Under the pieces are notes generated by a model. The model had not been told where the DNA came from and did not search any database. It saw only the letters and a list, made by a program, of their open reading frames with translations. From Helicoverpa zea (taxonomy: Eukaryota; Arthropoda; Insecta; Lepidoptera; Noctuidae), in assembly GCF_022581195.2 (NCBI RefSeq), contig NC_061455.1, positions 13,286,189-13,350,188 on the forward strand: 64,000 bases of DNA, given 5' to 3'. Both the position numbers and the translations under genes were made by a program. This document shows, piece by piece, positions 1 through 11,192 of the stretch (the first letter of the stretch is position 1; every line of letters begins with the position of its first letter).

Positions 1-1920
1 TACGTTTTGTAGAAACATGAAACCATAAATGTGTTTTGTATTCCCATAATAATGTTCAGTTGAAACATTAACGACATTTATAATTGCCCGAATCACCCAA
101 GTGCATTACAGCCCAAAATCACAAAATTAATCACAAAACCATCGTTCAACGACTCAAAAATACAAGCAACTGTCTCATCAGTAGTACAATGTGCGCCTTA
201 CCTTACAAAAACGCTAGCGTACCATAGCGTTTCTTCTCGCTAGATGAGCGTCTGGCGGGACAAAGGACGAGTACTGAGTATGTAGGTGTAGAAGGTATGT
301 ATGTTTGCACCTTCTAGTAGTGTAGTAATAACATCCGTGTAGCATATGTATGTTGAGAGGTGTATCTAGTTATTTTAGGGTGGATTTGGGTATAAGTAGG
401 TTTAAACGTCCTTTAACTGAAAAATATTGGTGTTTTATGCGGTAACTCATACCTCAAAGTGTTTTTTTTACTACTTATCTACCTATTGCTTAAAAAAAAC
501 ACATGTCTTTAGTCATACATTCTTTATGTTATTCAAAACTATTTCAATATAAAATGTTCATGTAGGTAGTAATAAACTCTATCTATCGATTTCATAAATC
601 TCATTTGACAAATCGTTCCACTGAAACAATTTCTGATGTCTCTAAAGACCTTATGCATTGCTAAAAGACGTTTACATATTTCATTGACAATTCACTTTAT
701 GAATGAGTAATTTATTTACATGATTACAAACCAAATTGGTTTACGACACTGAATACTCAAATAACATCAAATATTACTCACTTCACAATTCAGTGCCTAC
801 TTCATGCTGTATCAATGATTAAATTACACATATACATTACTATTAACATAACTCATTATGTTTCTGTTACCAATGACCGTTGCCATGACAACGGCATATT
901 CATGCAGCCATAGTAATCATGTTAAACAATGAAGTTGGTATATAATATCTTCAAGTAACCAGTACAGAAAGGTTCAAGTACAGAAAATAGAAGATTTTCT
1001 GTAGGTTTGGTTAGGTTGGCAATAGTGATGGTCATGAAACCTGAAGTTCGAAGACTGAATAAGTTATTCAGCTTATTATTTATGCAGTTACTAATGTTAT
1101 CTGACAATAGTCTGACCTACCTAGTTTTAAAGCAATTTAAATAGTCTGTAAGTAGATAAAAAATATCTGCAGAGCTGCATACTGTCTTCTGTATCTTCTC
1201 TTTTTATCTTAACTTGCCTTTATCTCGATAATATAAAGAGACTCTATAATAAGATCATGTGAGTAAAGTGTAGAGTGATTAGCTGCATGAACTCTTAACA
1301 CGTGTAAACCTGAAAGGTTGAAGTTATTTTTAGAGGTAATGGAAAGAAGTAAGGTGGTTTTTATGTATATTAATTTATATTTTTTTTATATTGGTATTTT
1401 GAAAATGTTGATTTTTGACTAAGATTTAGTTATTTTGGAAGTAGTTTAACTTAATAGCCTAGTAACAACAACTAAAGAGCAATATATCACATTTATTATG
1501 ACCGTAACATTGTATGTTCATGAGCTCAGATTTACAGCATCAAAATAACTTAATAGCTATATTAGAGCTTCCCCTAACAGTAATTTAGGCATACATCCAT
1601 TATATAAGTAATTAAACCGTACACTGTTTCGTGGATAACCTTTTGTACGTCATAGACATGCGATACGGTTGATATCATTAATTCTTTGCTGGTTATATTT
1701 TTAGAAGTTTGTAGGCAAGGGTGGGTAATTTTTCAATAACCTCTCTGGATTATGTCATGGACTTTTGAAGTTATAAAAAGTGGCAGACAGGACTCTAAAC
1801 TTATCGGATTTTACTAGGCAAGGTAAGTAAGAACGCGGTGGTCACTTCTCCACGGACCACTAGCAGCGCTGCTTAACTTTTCAGTCGTTTGATCGACACA
1901 ACTTAGGTAATTGTTATCTA
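1..1920. other. AT-rich non-coding DNA, no gene seen
   Basis: All reading frames are broken by frequent stops and the longest ORF is about 60 codons, which is expected by chance at this base composition. I see no splice-flanked conserved exon, tRNA cloverleaf or clear repeat border. The only slightly GC-richer patch is around 1830-1910. Confidence 0.6.
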
Positions 1921-2123
1921 TACTAATTTTATAAAGAGGAAAACTTTGATTGTTTGTTTGTTTGGTTGTAATGGATAAACTCAAAAATTACTGGACCAAT
2001 TTTAAATATTCTTTCACCATTAGAAAGCTATATTATCTGCGAGTAACATAGGCTATATTTTATCCCGGTACGGGCAGTAGCTCCCACGGGACGGGGGTGA
2101 AACTGCGGGAAAACGGCTAGTAT
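1921..2123 (+). repeat. Helitron-like non-autonomous repeat of Lepidoptera
   Basis: Seen: a block starting near TACTAATTTTATAAAGAGG, passing through AACATAGGCTATATTTTATC and a GTACGGGCAGTAG segment, then a GC-rich stretch (CCCACGGGACGGGGG...CTGCGGG) and ending in GGCTAG followed by T. I recognise this layout from abundant lepidopteran repeats. A GC-rich hairpin shortly before a terminal CTAG is the 3' signature of Helitrons, which insert between A and T. A decayed copy lies on the other strand at 34395-34490. The class assignment is inference because no Rep/helicase coding sequence is present. Confidence 0.6.
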
Positions 2124-2183
2124 CTAATACTGTAATTACAAGGGCGTTCCTATTTATTTAACCTACTCAGGACAGTGTAATCA

Positions 2184-2480
2184 TCTATACATATAATAAA
2201 TCTGTAGAAAAGTAATTTTTGTACATTGAAGAAATTGACAAAAAAATAGCCAGCATTTTAAAGGATAACTAACAGAACCCATTTCCATCATTTTTGTCTG
2301 TTTGTCTGTTTGTCTGTTTGTCTGTTTGTCTGTTTGTCTGTTTATCTGTTTGTTTGTTCTGGATTCACGTAAAATCTACGAATTAAATGCAGACAATGCT
2401 TATATACAAAAATTCTACGTAACTTGGGGTATTACTTAGTTTTTGTTTCATCGAAATCGATTCACTCTATCAAAAGATAT
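2184..2480 (+). repeat. Dispersed lepidopteran repeat with internal microsatellite
   Basis: The block begins near CATATAATAAATCTGTAG, includes a lysine-codon-like A-rich stretch, then a tract of TTTGTCTG units, then ACGTAAAATCTACGAATTAA and ends near ATCGATTCACTC. I recognise the order of these segments as a common moth interspersed repeat. No coding potential or terminal inverted repeat is visible, so its class is left open. Confidence 0.45.
2293..2358 (+). repeat. (TTTGTCTG)n microsatellite
   Basis: About eight tandem copies of an 8-bp unit alternating GTTT and GTCT, decaying at the right end to TTTATCTG and TTTGTTTG. It sits inside the dispersed repeat above and probably expanded there by replication slippage. 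Confidence 0.9.
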
Positions 2481-2519
2481 GATTAATTTTGTGAATTCAA
2501 GATGTAAAATATTATAGTA

Positions 2520-3368
2520 AGTTCAACTCAGTCGTGCGCGCGGCCCTATGTGTGGGTAACCCTTGTACATATACAGTGACTTTGTGTGCGTGACAAGAGG
2601 TACAGTCGGGTACAAATACAGTTATTTAGGGGTTGTATACGGCTGTTTAAAGTACAGTTATTACGTAATTTAGTTTATTTATTTATAATGATTCTGTATC
2701 GCTACTTGAAAAATCAAATGATGAATTTTCGGATTCGCTACTTTCACCAATGTTAATTATAAATTCTGACTCCATGTCAAAATGTCTATAGTATTCTTCT
2801 TTTTTCTTTTGTACATGTCGACAAGTATTACCCAACATCCCTTCATCAATTTGACTTAAACGTTCATTTATGAGTTTCATTATTTCCGTCTTATTTTGGT
2901 CGACATTATGCGAAGCAATATAATTTTTTAAAATTCCCCACACATTTTGTTTCCATTATTATACTAAATTATAGGTCTTTTACATTCTTAGTCCACACAT
3001 TTATTTATTGTCCGCGTACCCCGAGCTAGAAAATATGTGAGGAGTATTTAATTCATCTTAGATATTTCACTTCATTTATTTCTTAGATACTGTCAATGTC
3101 AATTTGAAAAGCCGTATGAGAAAATAATGATAAACTGTAAAATGAAATAATAAAAAGCTTTGAATGTTGTTTCATTTTTTTGAAACGCTACCTGACTCCT
3201 TAAAACATTTTCTCCGTGAAGAACTAGACATTTTCGTAAACGACTGTACCCATAACAAAAAGCGATGAGAACACGTCATGCTCGGACGACGTCACTGTCA
3301 CACGAATGAAAGTTGTATATTTACAAGCCGACGCACACATAGGGCCGCGCGCAAATCTGAGTTGAACT
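2520..3368 (-). mobile_element. Deleted DNA transposon, IS630/Tc1-mariner-like
   Basis: Both ends carry an inverted repeat. The left end reads AGTTCAACTCAGTCGTGCGC and runs into GCGGCCCTATGTGTG. The right end is its reverse complement with about three changes over 35 bp. Looser similarity continues further inward (CTTGTACATATACA versus CTTGTAAATATACA). The 849-bp interior keeps only the C-terminal end of a transposase on the minus strand (2683-2943), so this is an internally deleted, non-autonomous copy. A TA lies just outside the left end and overlaps the right end, compatible with a TA target but one base out of register. Confidence 0.7.
2683..2943 (-). pseudogene. Transposase C-terminal fragment (DDE_3/IS630-like)
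   Basis: An 86-codon open frame whose first residues (WGILKNYIASHN) match the segment that follows the final catalytic acidic residue in IS630/Tc1-mariner-type DDE transposases, where a PIE-x-x-WG-x-LK pattern is usual. A helical stretch with a CRHV-type motif follows, then a Ser/Glu/Asp-rich tail. The DNA-binding helix-turn-helix domains and the first catalytic aspartates are missing, and the sequence just upstream no longer encodes the NPIE part. The frame therefore starts at a deletion breakpoint, and the ATG is fortuitous. The fragment lies inside matching terminal inverted repeats at 2520-3368, which supports the assignment. It cannot encode an active enzyme. The family call is from memory of the motif, with no database comparison. 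Confidence 0.6.
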
Positions 3369-4986
3369 ATCTATACGACACGCAATCTATTTGTCAAAAC
3401 TGTACATTTGAATGTTGTACTTATATTAGTTGATCGGCCTATTATTAATCTTTACACAGAAAATCACACCTTTATAAGTAACTTCGGAAGAAAAAAAAAT
3501 ATGAAAATTTTGTTTAGCCAAGGTTAAAGTAGCTCCATCTGTCTGTGGTAAATAAAATACATCAAATTTGTCAAAGGAAGGAGCGAGGTGGTAAATGACA
3601 ATATTACCATACATTCTTTATAGAGGATTATTATTTCAACAGATGGAGTTGTGTATTTTCCGTAGGTAATTCACCATATTTTAACACGTAGTGTAATTTT
3701 TCGATAGACATTTCAATAGTGTTTGTCAGTTTGCCGTGCCACATCAAAATCCAACTATAATTATTACCTTGATGAAAAGAAAATTAATAGTTCTCAGCCA
3801 AATTTAAAACGGTGCCATCTAAATTATTTTTTGAACATGATGTCAAAAATGATGACTTTAGTGGAACAATTAATTATCATTTAAAGTTACAGATGGAGTT
3901 CATATCAGGATTTTTTCATAAACATAGTTTAGCTTATTTTCCACTAATGTGGTGGCCTTAAAACAAATTACTTTGAGTGAGTAGTATTAAGTAGACCTTA
4001 ATTATTTTTTCTGATGCAAAATATGTAAACTTAATCCTAGAAGAAATGAGGATCTATCTCTCGCAAGCGCTGCTAAGCGTGAGGAAGGTAATGTAGGATT
4101 CTGTAGCTTTAAAAACAAGCCAAGATACAAAGTGCAGATAAGAAATGGGAGCTCTCTCTATTTAATACCATACACACGTAAAATGCTTTATGCGTCTGAA
4201 AACGTACAAATTACGCGCCGCATACCAGAGACATGCTTACTTTCAACTTCTGATCGCAAATACACTGTTCACGATTACGAACAGTCTCAGTAAGACCCGA
4301 GCCAAGTCTAAAAACCCTAAAAAACACCTTTTATATAAAACTACGTTTGATGTCATTTAATCACAAAGACAGAATTGTTCTCTGTTGCAAACCCTATCCA
4401 CCTATATCCTATCCTAATCCAGAATGCATTGCAGGTGTGCATTGCACAAAAACCAATGGTATCCTATTCGAGAAGTCAAAAGAGTTGACCTGCCAACGTC
4501 AGCTTCTGCGCTAAGCAAGTGTTCTTAATAGTACCATCAGAATTACATCGTTGAATGAGGTGAATAAATTTTCAGAAACCACAATAACAGTAGGAGCCAA
4601 AGCGTATTATCACTTCATAGAGCTCTGATTGGCCCCAGGTGACCAAGTCAGGTCTGATTTGTTCGTTCATCAGATCTTTGAAAGTGTTTCGGTGGATACT
4701 TACTGTCGTCCTGTTTACGTGTGACACAAAATATGGTATATAAACGTCCTCCGCAAGAGCGAAATTTTCCCGGTGTGCGGTAGTGACGCACAGTATACAA
4801 CACTTATGTTTCTTTTGATTTGCTGGCTCCACCAAGAAATGACAAATTGCGAGCGTACATTCTGAAAATCTTGACAAAACTACAGGTTTCAAGTACGAAC
4901 ACATGAAGTGGACTCTCACAGATACGTACATTTTGCCTATTCGTGAACTAATGCAAACATTTTGGTGGAGTCCCGGCTTAGGCCTC
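3369..4986. other. Non-coding stretch with dispersed ACAGATGGAGTT motifs
   Basis: No gene is supported. The short motif ACAGATGGAGTT occurs near 3640 and 3887 on the plus strand and inverted near 3527, spaced by roughly 115 to 250 bp, which may be a decayed repeat. The right part (about 4570-4980) is moderately GC-richer and has a 140-codon open frame on the minus strand that I could not match to any family. Confidence 0.4.
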
Positions 4987-5336
4987 CCCCACATTAGGCG
5001 TGCGCGATCCTCGGGCGTGTGAGTAGCGCGGGCGCCGCGCGTGCGTCGCGAGCGCGTTGCGTGAGCGTCGCGTTTTGCTGCCCTGCGGCATTTGCAGCGC
5101 GCTCGCGGCGCGCACGCACCGCTCTCCTTGACGTTTAACTGCTAAGGCGTTTAGCGGGCGGCGGGGATAGCAGGCGAAGGGGTAAGAACGCAACTCGAGC
5201 GCCGCGTGCTCGCCGCGAGCGCGTCGCTTGCACTCTTCACACATGCCGCAGGGCAGCAAAACGCGACGTTCACGCAGCGCGCTCGCGACGCCCGTGCTAC
5301 TCACACGCCCGAGGATCGCGCACGCCTAATGTGGGG
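4987..5336. mobile_element. GC-rich MITE with long terminal inverted repeats
   Basis: The 350-bp block is strikingly GC- and CpG-rich in an AT-rich setting. Its ends are inverted copies: CCCCACATTAGGCGTGCGCG at the left and the complement at the right. They stay alignable inward for more than 110 bp (CGATCCTCGGGCGTGTGAGTAG, then TCGCGTTTTGCTGCCCTGCG) with a roughly 10-bp extra segment on the left arm. The flanks TTAGGCCT (left) and TTAGCCTT (right) resemble an imperfect 8-bp target duplication, which would suit a hAT-type element. There is no coding sequence; open frames here are by-products of GC richness. Confidence 0.75.
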
Positions 5337-5387
5337 TTAGCCTTACCATGAGTAAGTGAAACTATCCTACCCCATGCGCCTGCTGAT

Positions 5388-5545
5388 GATGATGACTCAT
5401 TTTATCATCCATCCAGCTATTCCCCAACTATGTTGGTGTTGGCTTCCAGTCACCGAATCTGTTTGAGTACCAATATTTTGCTTGGAGCGACTACCTATCT
5501 ACAATCCAGTCAACTACACAAGACGATATCCATTTTATGGTAAGA
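5388..5545 (-). mobile_element. SINE family A, decayed 3' part
   Basis: In reverse orientation this holds the family A 3' region: the TCATCATCAGC tail complement, then ATTCCCCAACTATGTTGG, GGCTTCCAGTC, GAGTACCAATATTTTGC and ACTACCTATCT. These align in order with the full copy at 22776-23182. The tRNA-related head is missing. Confidence 0.7.
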
Positions 5546-7266
5546 CTGACAGACTTTCTGGCTTCTGATTGGTCGCAGCAGCTGTAGAAAATGTACAAAT
5601 GACAGCTTTGTCAGACTCAAAGCATGTAGACATAGATTATAGCTGTTTCCTGTGAAAATTACTTACGCACCATACGTAATAATTTTCCAAATTGGCTGAA
5701 CAACGTCACAAACTTTACTTCTTTTGTTTAGATAAATGGTCACATCCACAACACAACCTTGATCAATGAATCTATGCGACTGCTAAGTGCTAATCCTAAT
5801 TATACTGTCACGTGAAAGAATGCACCTACGGGATAAGTAGTATTTTGACGATTCTATATTGCCCACGCAGACGAAGTTGCGGGCAACAGCTAGTTTGAAA
5901 TATTTTCCTCTCTTTGTTTACCTATCGGATACAAATAATTAATAATGTAGGTACCTATGTGAAACTATTCCACAAAGCCTCTCAAAAAACTATTAACCAG
6001 TTATCCGGATATTAATGCAGTTTATTTAAAGCTCCCAAATGTACCCCAAATATTAACATTAAAATAATGTCATAATAACATCAGGCATAATATTAAAGCT
6101 AATTAACAAACCAATAATTATCACATTTATGTGTTCGTGATCAATTTGTTGTATCTAATAATCACCAAATAATATTATACTAATAGACATATTATTGGTA
6201 ATTATTTATTATTTGTCGTAAACTATGTTTGGGCACATAATTAACAATGTTTAATATGAATGATACTGCAGCTTACGGTCGTTATTGCAATAATTAATTG
6301 TTTTAATGTTCACTCTGGTATACATTTAAAGGAAATTAGAGTAACGTATGAGGGTAATGTATAGTGTTTGGGAATTATTATGGAATTAATAGCCAGGTGT
6401 TTGTTAAAAGGATAGCTGTAAAATCTAAACAAGAATACTTACAACCTTACTTTTAACGATTAATTAAAAATAAAGTATGAACTTACAGTTTTTTACATTC
6501 CTTTGAATTATGTTAATAAGAAACAGATACTTATAGGTTTTCATTATGCTAATATTATAGATATGAAGATAAACTTAAAATATGTTATTTGGCATTATCA
6601 GGTAATCAGTGCATCACTTGATCCTCAACGTGACACATCAGAGCTTCCCATACTCTTAATACCGGCTTAAGTCAAGAGTGGTTGATTCATTTGTTCTAAG
6701 TATTTATTTCTCCTAACATCGCCTTTACCATCTAAAAATATCTCTTCTCTAATACCTTAATAATAAATTGGGGCTTCTTAATAAAGATCTAAAGCCTAAT
6801 ATCGGATTAGTATTCCCTTAGTAACATTATTACAAAGACGTTAGCTAACACACTAAATCAATACACAGGATAACTAATAATATTGAAAATGTATGTTTGT
6901 TTATTATTAATTTAAAGTTTATGTAAATTATATTGATGAATCAATTGAGTCTTTTGCTGAGAAGTAAATAAAAAATGTGGAGACTTTTTAAAACTTTTTA
7001 GGCTTTTAGACTAGGTATCGAAATTCTGTTTTCTAAATTATCGAGTGAAATTGGAGGATAAACTTAGTAGGTTATTATAGTATCAACCAATACCAGACAC
7101 ATTAATTATAATATTGTTTTAGTCGCACTATTTATTTAGGTTTACAGGTTTCTGATCAAAGGCTTTTACAGTCTAACGAATTAATGAGATGTAAAGTTAA
7201 TATTATAACAAACAATCCCTTTGTGTTTCGCGATTGGATTCTTTTGCTATTGGTACGTAGATAGGT
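5546..7266. other. AT-rich non-coding DNA
   Basis: No gene seen. The segment from about 5930 to 7250 is strongly AT-rich with many TAAT and ATTA runs. The one recognisable element is a Helitron-like end at 5850-5893. Confidence 0.5.
5850..5893 (+). repeat. Helitron-like 3' terminus
   Basis: The sequence runs GCCCACGCAGACGAAGTTGC then GGGCAACAGCTAG followed by T. GCCC(A)CGC pairs with GCGGGC to form a short hairpin ending six bases before the terminal CTAG. That is the expected arrangement of a Helitron 3' end, and I recognise this end from lepidopteran genomes. The upstream part of the element is too decayed to delimit. Confidence 0.6.
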
Positions 7267-7269
7267 GAC

Positions 7270-7435
7270 CATCTCATCATGACGAACTCCTCCATGTTTT
7301 GGAAGACACGTTAAATAGTTAGATACCAACTATCATTTGAATATCTTGGGCAGTCGTTACATCGGTAATCAGAAGTCCGAAAGACTGATAACCAGACTTA
7401 CCAAAGGATAACGGATAGTCCGATTAACTGAACTG
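7270..7435 (+). mobile_element. SINE family A, strongly decayed copy
   Basis: Matches in order to family A: GGAAGACACGTTAAAT, CTTGGGCAGTCGTTAC, GGTAATCAGAAGTCCGA and a trailing GATGATGACTCAT. About a quarter of positions differ from the 22776-23182 copy, so this is an old insertion. Confidence 0.55.
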
Positions 7436-7959
7436 ATGATGACTCATCGATGCAATTAAAAATTCCCTGGAATGGAACCCTTCCAAAACCATACAATTCT
7501 ATATCAATACAATTTCCAATTTCATAAATCAATTCCAACACAGAGTAGATTAGAAAAATTAACTATTCTACCGCAAAACTGGTGCAGTAACAACACTGAT
7601 AGATTTATGACAGCTACACACTAGCTGTCAGTCAGCCGGGAACAAAATCTAAATAACAAGAACAAATAGGCAACTAGCAGTGTCAAACACGCGGGAACAC
7701 AGAGTGAAGTCAGTAACATCAAACGTCATCGTTGTTATCAAAATATTTTGAAAATTGAATGCTTTGCTTTGAAAACATGACAGGGTTTAAAAGTTAGGAT
7801 GAATATAGTTTGTTTTTTGATGTTGTTTTTTGGGTGAAACTTTATCTGTTCTGAGCATACTATCACTTGTCTATTCGTATAACACTTGTTTTCATGTGGA
7901 TAGGTGAATTTCAAACTTATGTTTTTTAGTCTTTTGATAGATAAAAGATAGGCCAAATC

Positions 7960-8136
7960 CATCCATCCTCCGGGCCTTTTTCTCAACTATGTTGGGGTCG
8001 GCTTCCAGTCTAACCGGATGTAGCTGAGTACCAGTGCTTTACAAGGAGTGACTGCCCCTCAACCCAGTTACCCGGGCAACCCCCCTTGGTTAGACTGGTG
8101 TCAGACTTACTAGTTTTGACTACCCGTAACGACTAT
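7960..8136 (-). mobile_element. SINE family A, 5'-truncated, with target duplication
   Basis: The reverse complement contains the family A core (AACCAAGGGGGGTTGCCCGG, CAGTCACTCCTTGTAAAGC, GTACTCAGCTACATCCGG, AGCCGACCCCAACATAG). It is bracketed by a 14-bp direct repeat AGATAGGCC(A/G)AATC at 7946-7959 and 8137-8150 with one mismatch, which marks target-primed retrotransposition. The tRNA-like head is absent, consistent with incomplete reverse transcription from the 3' end. Confidence 0.85.
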
Positions 8137-8610
8137 AGATAGGCCGAATCATTGCAAAATTGTTTTTGGTCAATATAACATTCTCTTTTGACATTATTAA
8201 GTGTTCAAAAATAATATTAGATCTTTAGCTAAGTACTACTACGTCTTCTTTCTAAAGAAACGAAAAAAAATTACAAGAAGAATTCACGACTAACGCAGCC
8301 TCTACATCTCGCCTCGCTACTGAAATATTCAGGTCCCGTTCCAAATTACAGCGCTAAGGAATATAGTAGCATTACCGTAATAGCCAGACAGCAAACACAT
8401 CCAAATAGCTTCAATACTACTGGTCACAACTCAATATTATTTATCTACAGACCTAATTCTGGGTTTAGTGGTGAGAGAAATAGTTTATTATTTTTGGTTG
8501 CATCGAGAAGTTGAAGAATAATTTGGTATCGCTTCTAGAATGTAATACCTGTAGGTATATACATTATTATTTACTTAAACTATTGAGTTTTTTATTTTTA
8601 AATTGTTATC

Positions 8611-8810
8611 CTGACAGATGGGCCAACATCGTCACCCAGTGGGTACCAGTGGCCATCGCAGGTCCCGCCTGCCTGGAAGAGATGGCGGGACGACCTGGAT
8701 GCCTACAACCCTGATTGGTGGGAAGACTCAAAAGCTCCAGAGGTGTGGTGGCAAAATGGGGAGGTATTTGCCCAGCAGTGGGACAATACCGGCTAAGAAA
8801 AAAAAATGCT
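8611..8810 (+). pseudogene. RTE-like LINE ORF 3' end and tail
   Basis: In the frame starting at 8680 the sequence reads RWRDDLDAYNPDWWEDS... and ends EVFAQQWDNTG with a stop at 8794-8796, followed by a short A-rich tail. The RWRDDLDA start and the AQQWDNTG end are the conserved C-terminal pattern of ORFs from insect non-LTR retrotransposons of the RTE type. Only the last 40 or so codons survive, with a decayed stretch before them, so the copy is 5'-truncated and dead. The nucleotides encoding AQQWD (GCCCAGCAGTGGGAC, 8770-8784) recur in the 3' tail of SINE family B at 24175-24189. Clade assignment is inference from the motif. Confidence 0.7.
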
Positions 8811-10995
8811 GTATTCGGAATCTCATCAGCAATTATAGGGTTGTGAAAAAATTGACCAAAATCATCAGTAGATAACTTGAGGATATCTTTAAATATCGCA
8901 ATTTAGGTATCATTATGATTGTACGGGATGACTATAGACAACCTACATACGTTTCTGTTTAAAATAATTGTGAATCTAATAATCCAAAACAGTTTCTATC
9001 TTATCATAAACACAAGGTCATAATTTTACAAGACAAAAAATACCCTCAAAACACAGCAAGGAAGATAAGGCGGATATTTCCTCAATCCCTCGATCAACAT
9101 ACAGATAGACAAGCTATATCGTATCTATATATAAAACATATATATTTTGAACCATATCTTCATCATAGTAACAGATGGCATATTACATTTTATCAAGATG
9201 AGGGTTCGATTCTGGGACAAGAGTATCACTGTATATGTTTTTTTTTTATGGCAATCTTTCTTTATGAGTCGGAATGTATCGCTCATGGGAGTTTGATTTT
9301 CCTGTCTTTTTTTTTCTTCTGGAGAAAAGGTAAAATTTACAAAAAAAACAGGTTTTTTTCAGAAATAGCGAAAATTCATATGACAGAAATATGTTTGGAA
9401 TCCTGATTTAAGTTCAGGTCTGAAATCTTTAAACATTAGCGAAATATATTTAAGCTATGCTTGCCTGACTAAAATATCGAGAGCGTGAACGACAGCAACG
9501 AAATTCGGAATTCGCAACTCGAGCGGGCTAAGTATTTTTCGGCTAAGTATTTCCTAGAAAAATAAATATTAAATTATAAATAAAAACAGTACATGGAATC
9601 ATACTTAAAATGGGTCTTGGTTATATTGCGGTTTGTTTCAGATTCCGCCCATAACATTCATCCCACAAAAAAAAAATTACTAATATTGTTTCGACCCACA
9701 TTTTGATAAATTCTTATTTTTCTCGAAAATAATATTATAATAATGTATAAATTTTGATTTGATTCTAGTTTCGTCCCACATTTTTGTTCTTGATTTGATT
9801 TTCCGCACCAATTGTGAAATTGGTTTGGTATAATTTCAAGCCCGTCATTTTTGTAGCCTCCACGCCGCGAAAACTAAAAAAAAGGATTTTTTAATCAATT
9901 TTAAGTTTCTATAATTAAATGACGTTTAAATTAAACTATAGTATGGCAAACTAGACACGAGCTAAACGGACATTTTGCAATAACTCAGCGAGTTTGGAAT
10001 TGAATTCCGGACCGTTCAATCGTAAATTCAAACACGCGTGGCTATTGCTACTGTTAATTCGATTAAATTGCAGTCATGCCATCATAGGCACAACAGTGCA
10101 ATGCTGATGAAATGTCAATTCTAGTCCATTCAATCTAGCTATTTGTTGATGAAATACCAAAATCCTGACACGGATTTTTTGTCAGCTATCGAATTGGGAT
10201 AAAATTTCTAACGTTTTTTGTTGTTTTATTTGGTTTTTGATTTAAGATAATTCTATTATATGAATAGGTAGTTAGGTAAACAGTAAAAAAAACTGCTTAA
10301 GACTATAGTAGATATAATTTTTAGGTTTAAATAAGTTGTTACGCAACGCTTATAAAAAAATAGATTATATAATGATGTCAGCTTAACAGCGCGGAATAAT
10401 GCCGATAAAATTCAAAACATTTTCTAAGCCCATTAAGTATTAAAAGGTGATTAATTAATTATACACTAAAGCGCTAATATTCTTAGAAGAAAAATCCAAG
10501 GTTATTTCTTTTATCCGTCTACCCAGAATCTAGCGAAATAAAACCAACCAAGGACAAGCTAATCGATCTGCCGTGTCTAATAAAATATAGAGCAATACAC
10601 CTGTGCCACACTATTTAGGAAAAAGGTCTCTGTGAAACAATAACCCTTGGGTGTAAGGGAGCATGGTCACTGACCAAAGTCACGATTCTTTCAAAGCCGT
10701 GTCCCCAATTGAGGCAATAATTAAACAATTAGATTTTTTAAATATCGGATAAAATATGACGGTGCATCTGAAATTAATTGATAAACAAATATTTAGATGT
10801 TCTAAAGCAATTTAATAAAGAGTTTTTTTTTTCTAGTTTAAAGCGATTTTGATTGTATTATTTGCCATTCAAAAGTACGAGAAATTTAATGAGTTTGTTA
10901 AAATGATACCAGCCCTGTTGACAGTCTAGTAACAATCTTATGCCAATAAGTTTAATTTGGTGAAATAATAATACTGCTACAATGAGTCTTTGACC
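8811..10995. other. AT-rich non-coding DNA
   Basis: No gene seen. A short near-duplicate pair, TTTCGACCCACATTTTGAT and TTTCGTCCCACATTTTTGT, occurs at about 9691 and 9769, and GGCTAAGTATTT is repeated in tandem near 9526-9550. Both could be local duplications in a decayed repeat. Confidence 0.5.
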
Positions 10996-11010
10996 AAACT
11001 ACCAAAAACC

Positions 11011-11177
11011 TTCTTCTTTCTCCTGCCCTGTTCCCAAATTTTACTTGGGGTCGGCGCAATATGTCATTTTCTTCCATTTTCCCCTGTCACTCGTCATACT
11101 GACACTCACTCCCTTCCTATTCATATCATCTTTCAGGCAATCCATCCATCTTTTCTTAGGTCTTCCTCTTCCTCTAA
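11011..11177 (-). pseudogene. RTE-like LINE 3' end, very short insertion with TSD
   Basis: On the minus strand the block encodes RGRGRPKKRWMDCLKDDMNR, then a SDRGKWKKMTYCADP segment and a stop, followed by a non-coding GAAAGAAGAAG tail. The GRPKKRW-x-D-C-x-K-x-DM and YCADP motifs are the conserved C-terminus of RTE-related LINE polyproteins. The insert is exactly bracketed by the 15-bp direct repeat AAACTACCAAAAACC (10996-11010 and 11178-11192), so the whole insertion is only 167 bp. This is an extreme 5' truncation with a perfect target duplication, hence fairly young. It is non-functional. Confidence 0.85.
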
Positions 11178-11192
11178 AAACTACCAAAAACC

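Noticed and set aside
4572..4994. A 140-codon open frame on the minus strand (Met at 4994)
   Set aside because: No family motif recognised, no conserved domain, and its first codons run into the terminal repeat of the GC-rich MITE. At this base composition over 64 kb one such frame is expected by chance.
4978..5304. A 108-codon Arg/Ala-rich open frame on the minus strand
   Set aside because: It lies wholly in the GC-rich inverted-repeat MITE. Stop-poor GC sequence gives spurious frames.
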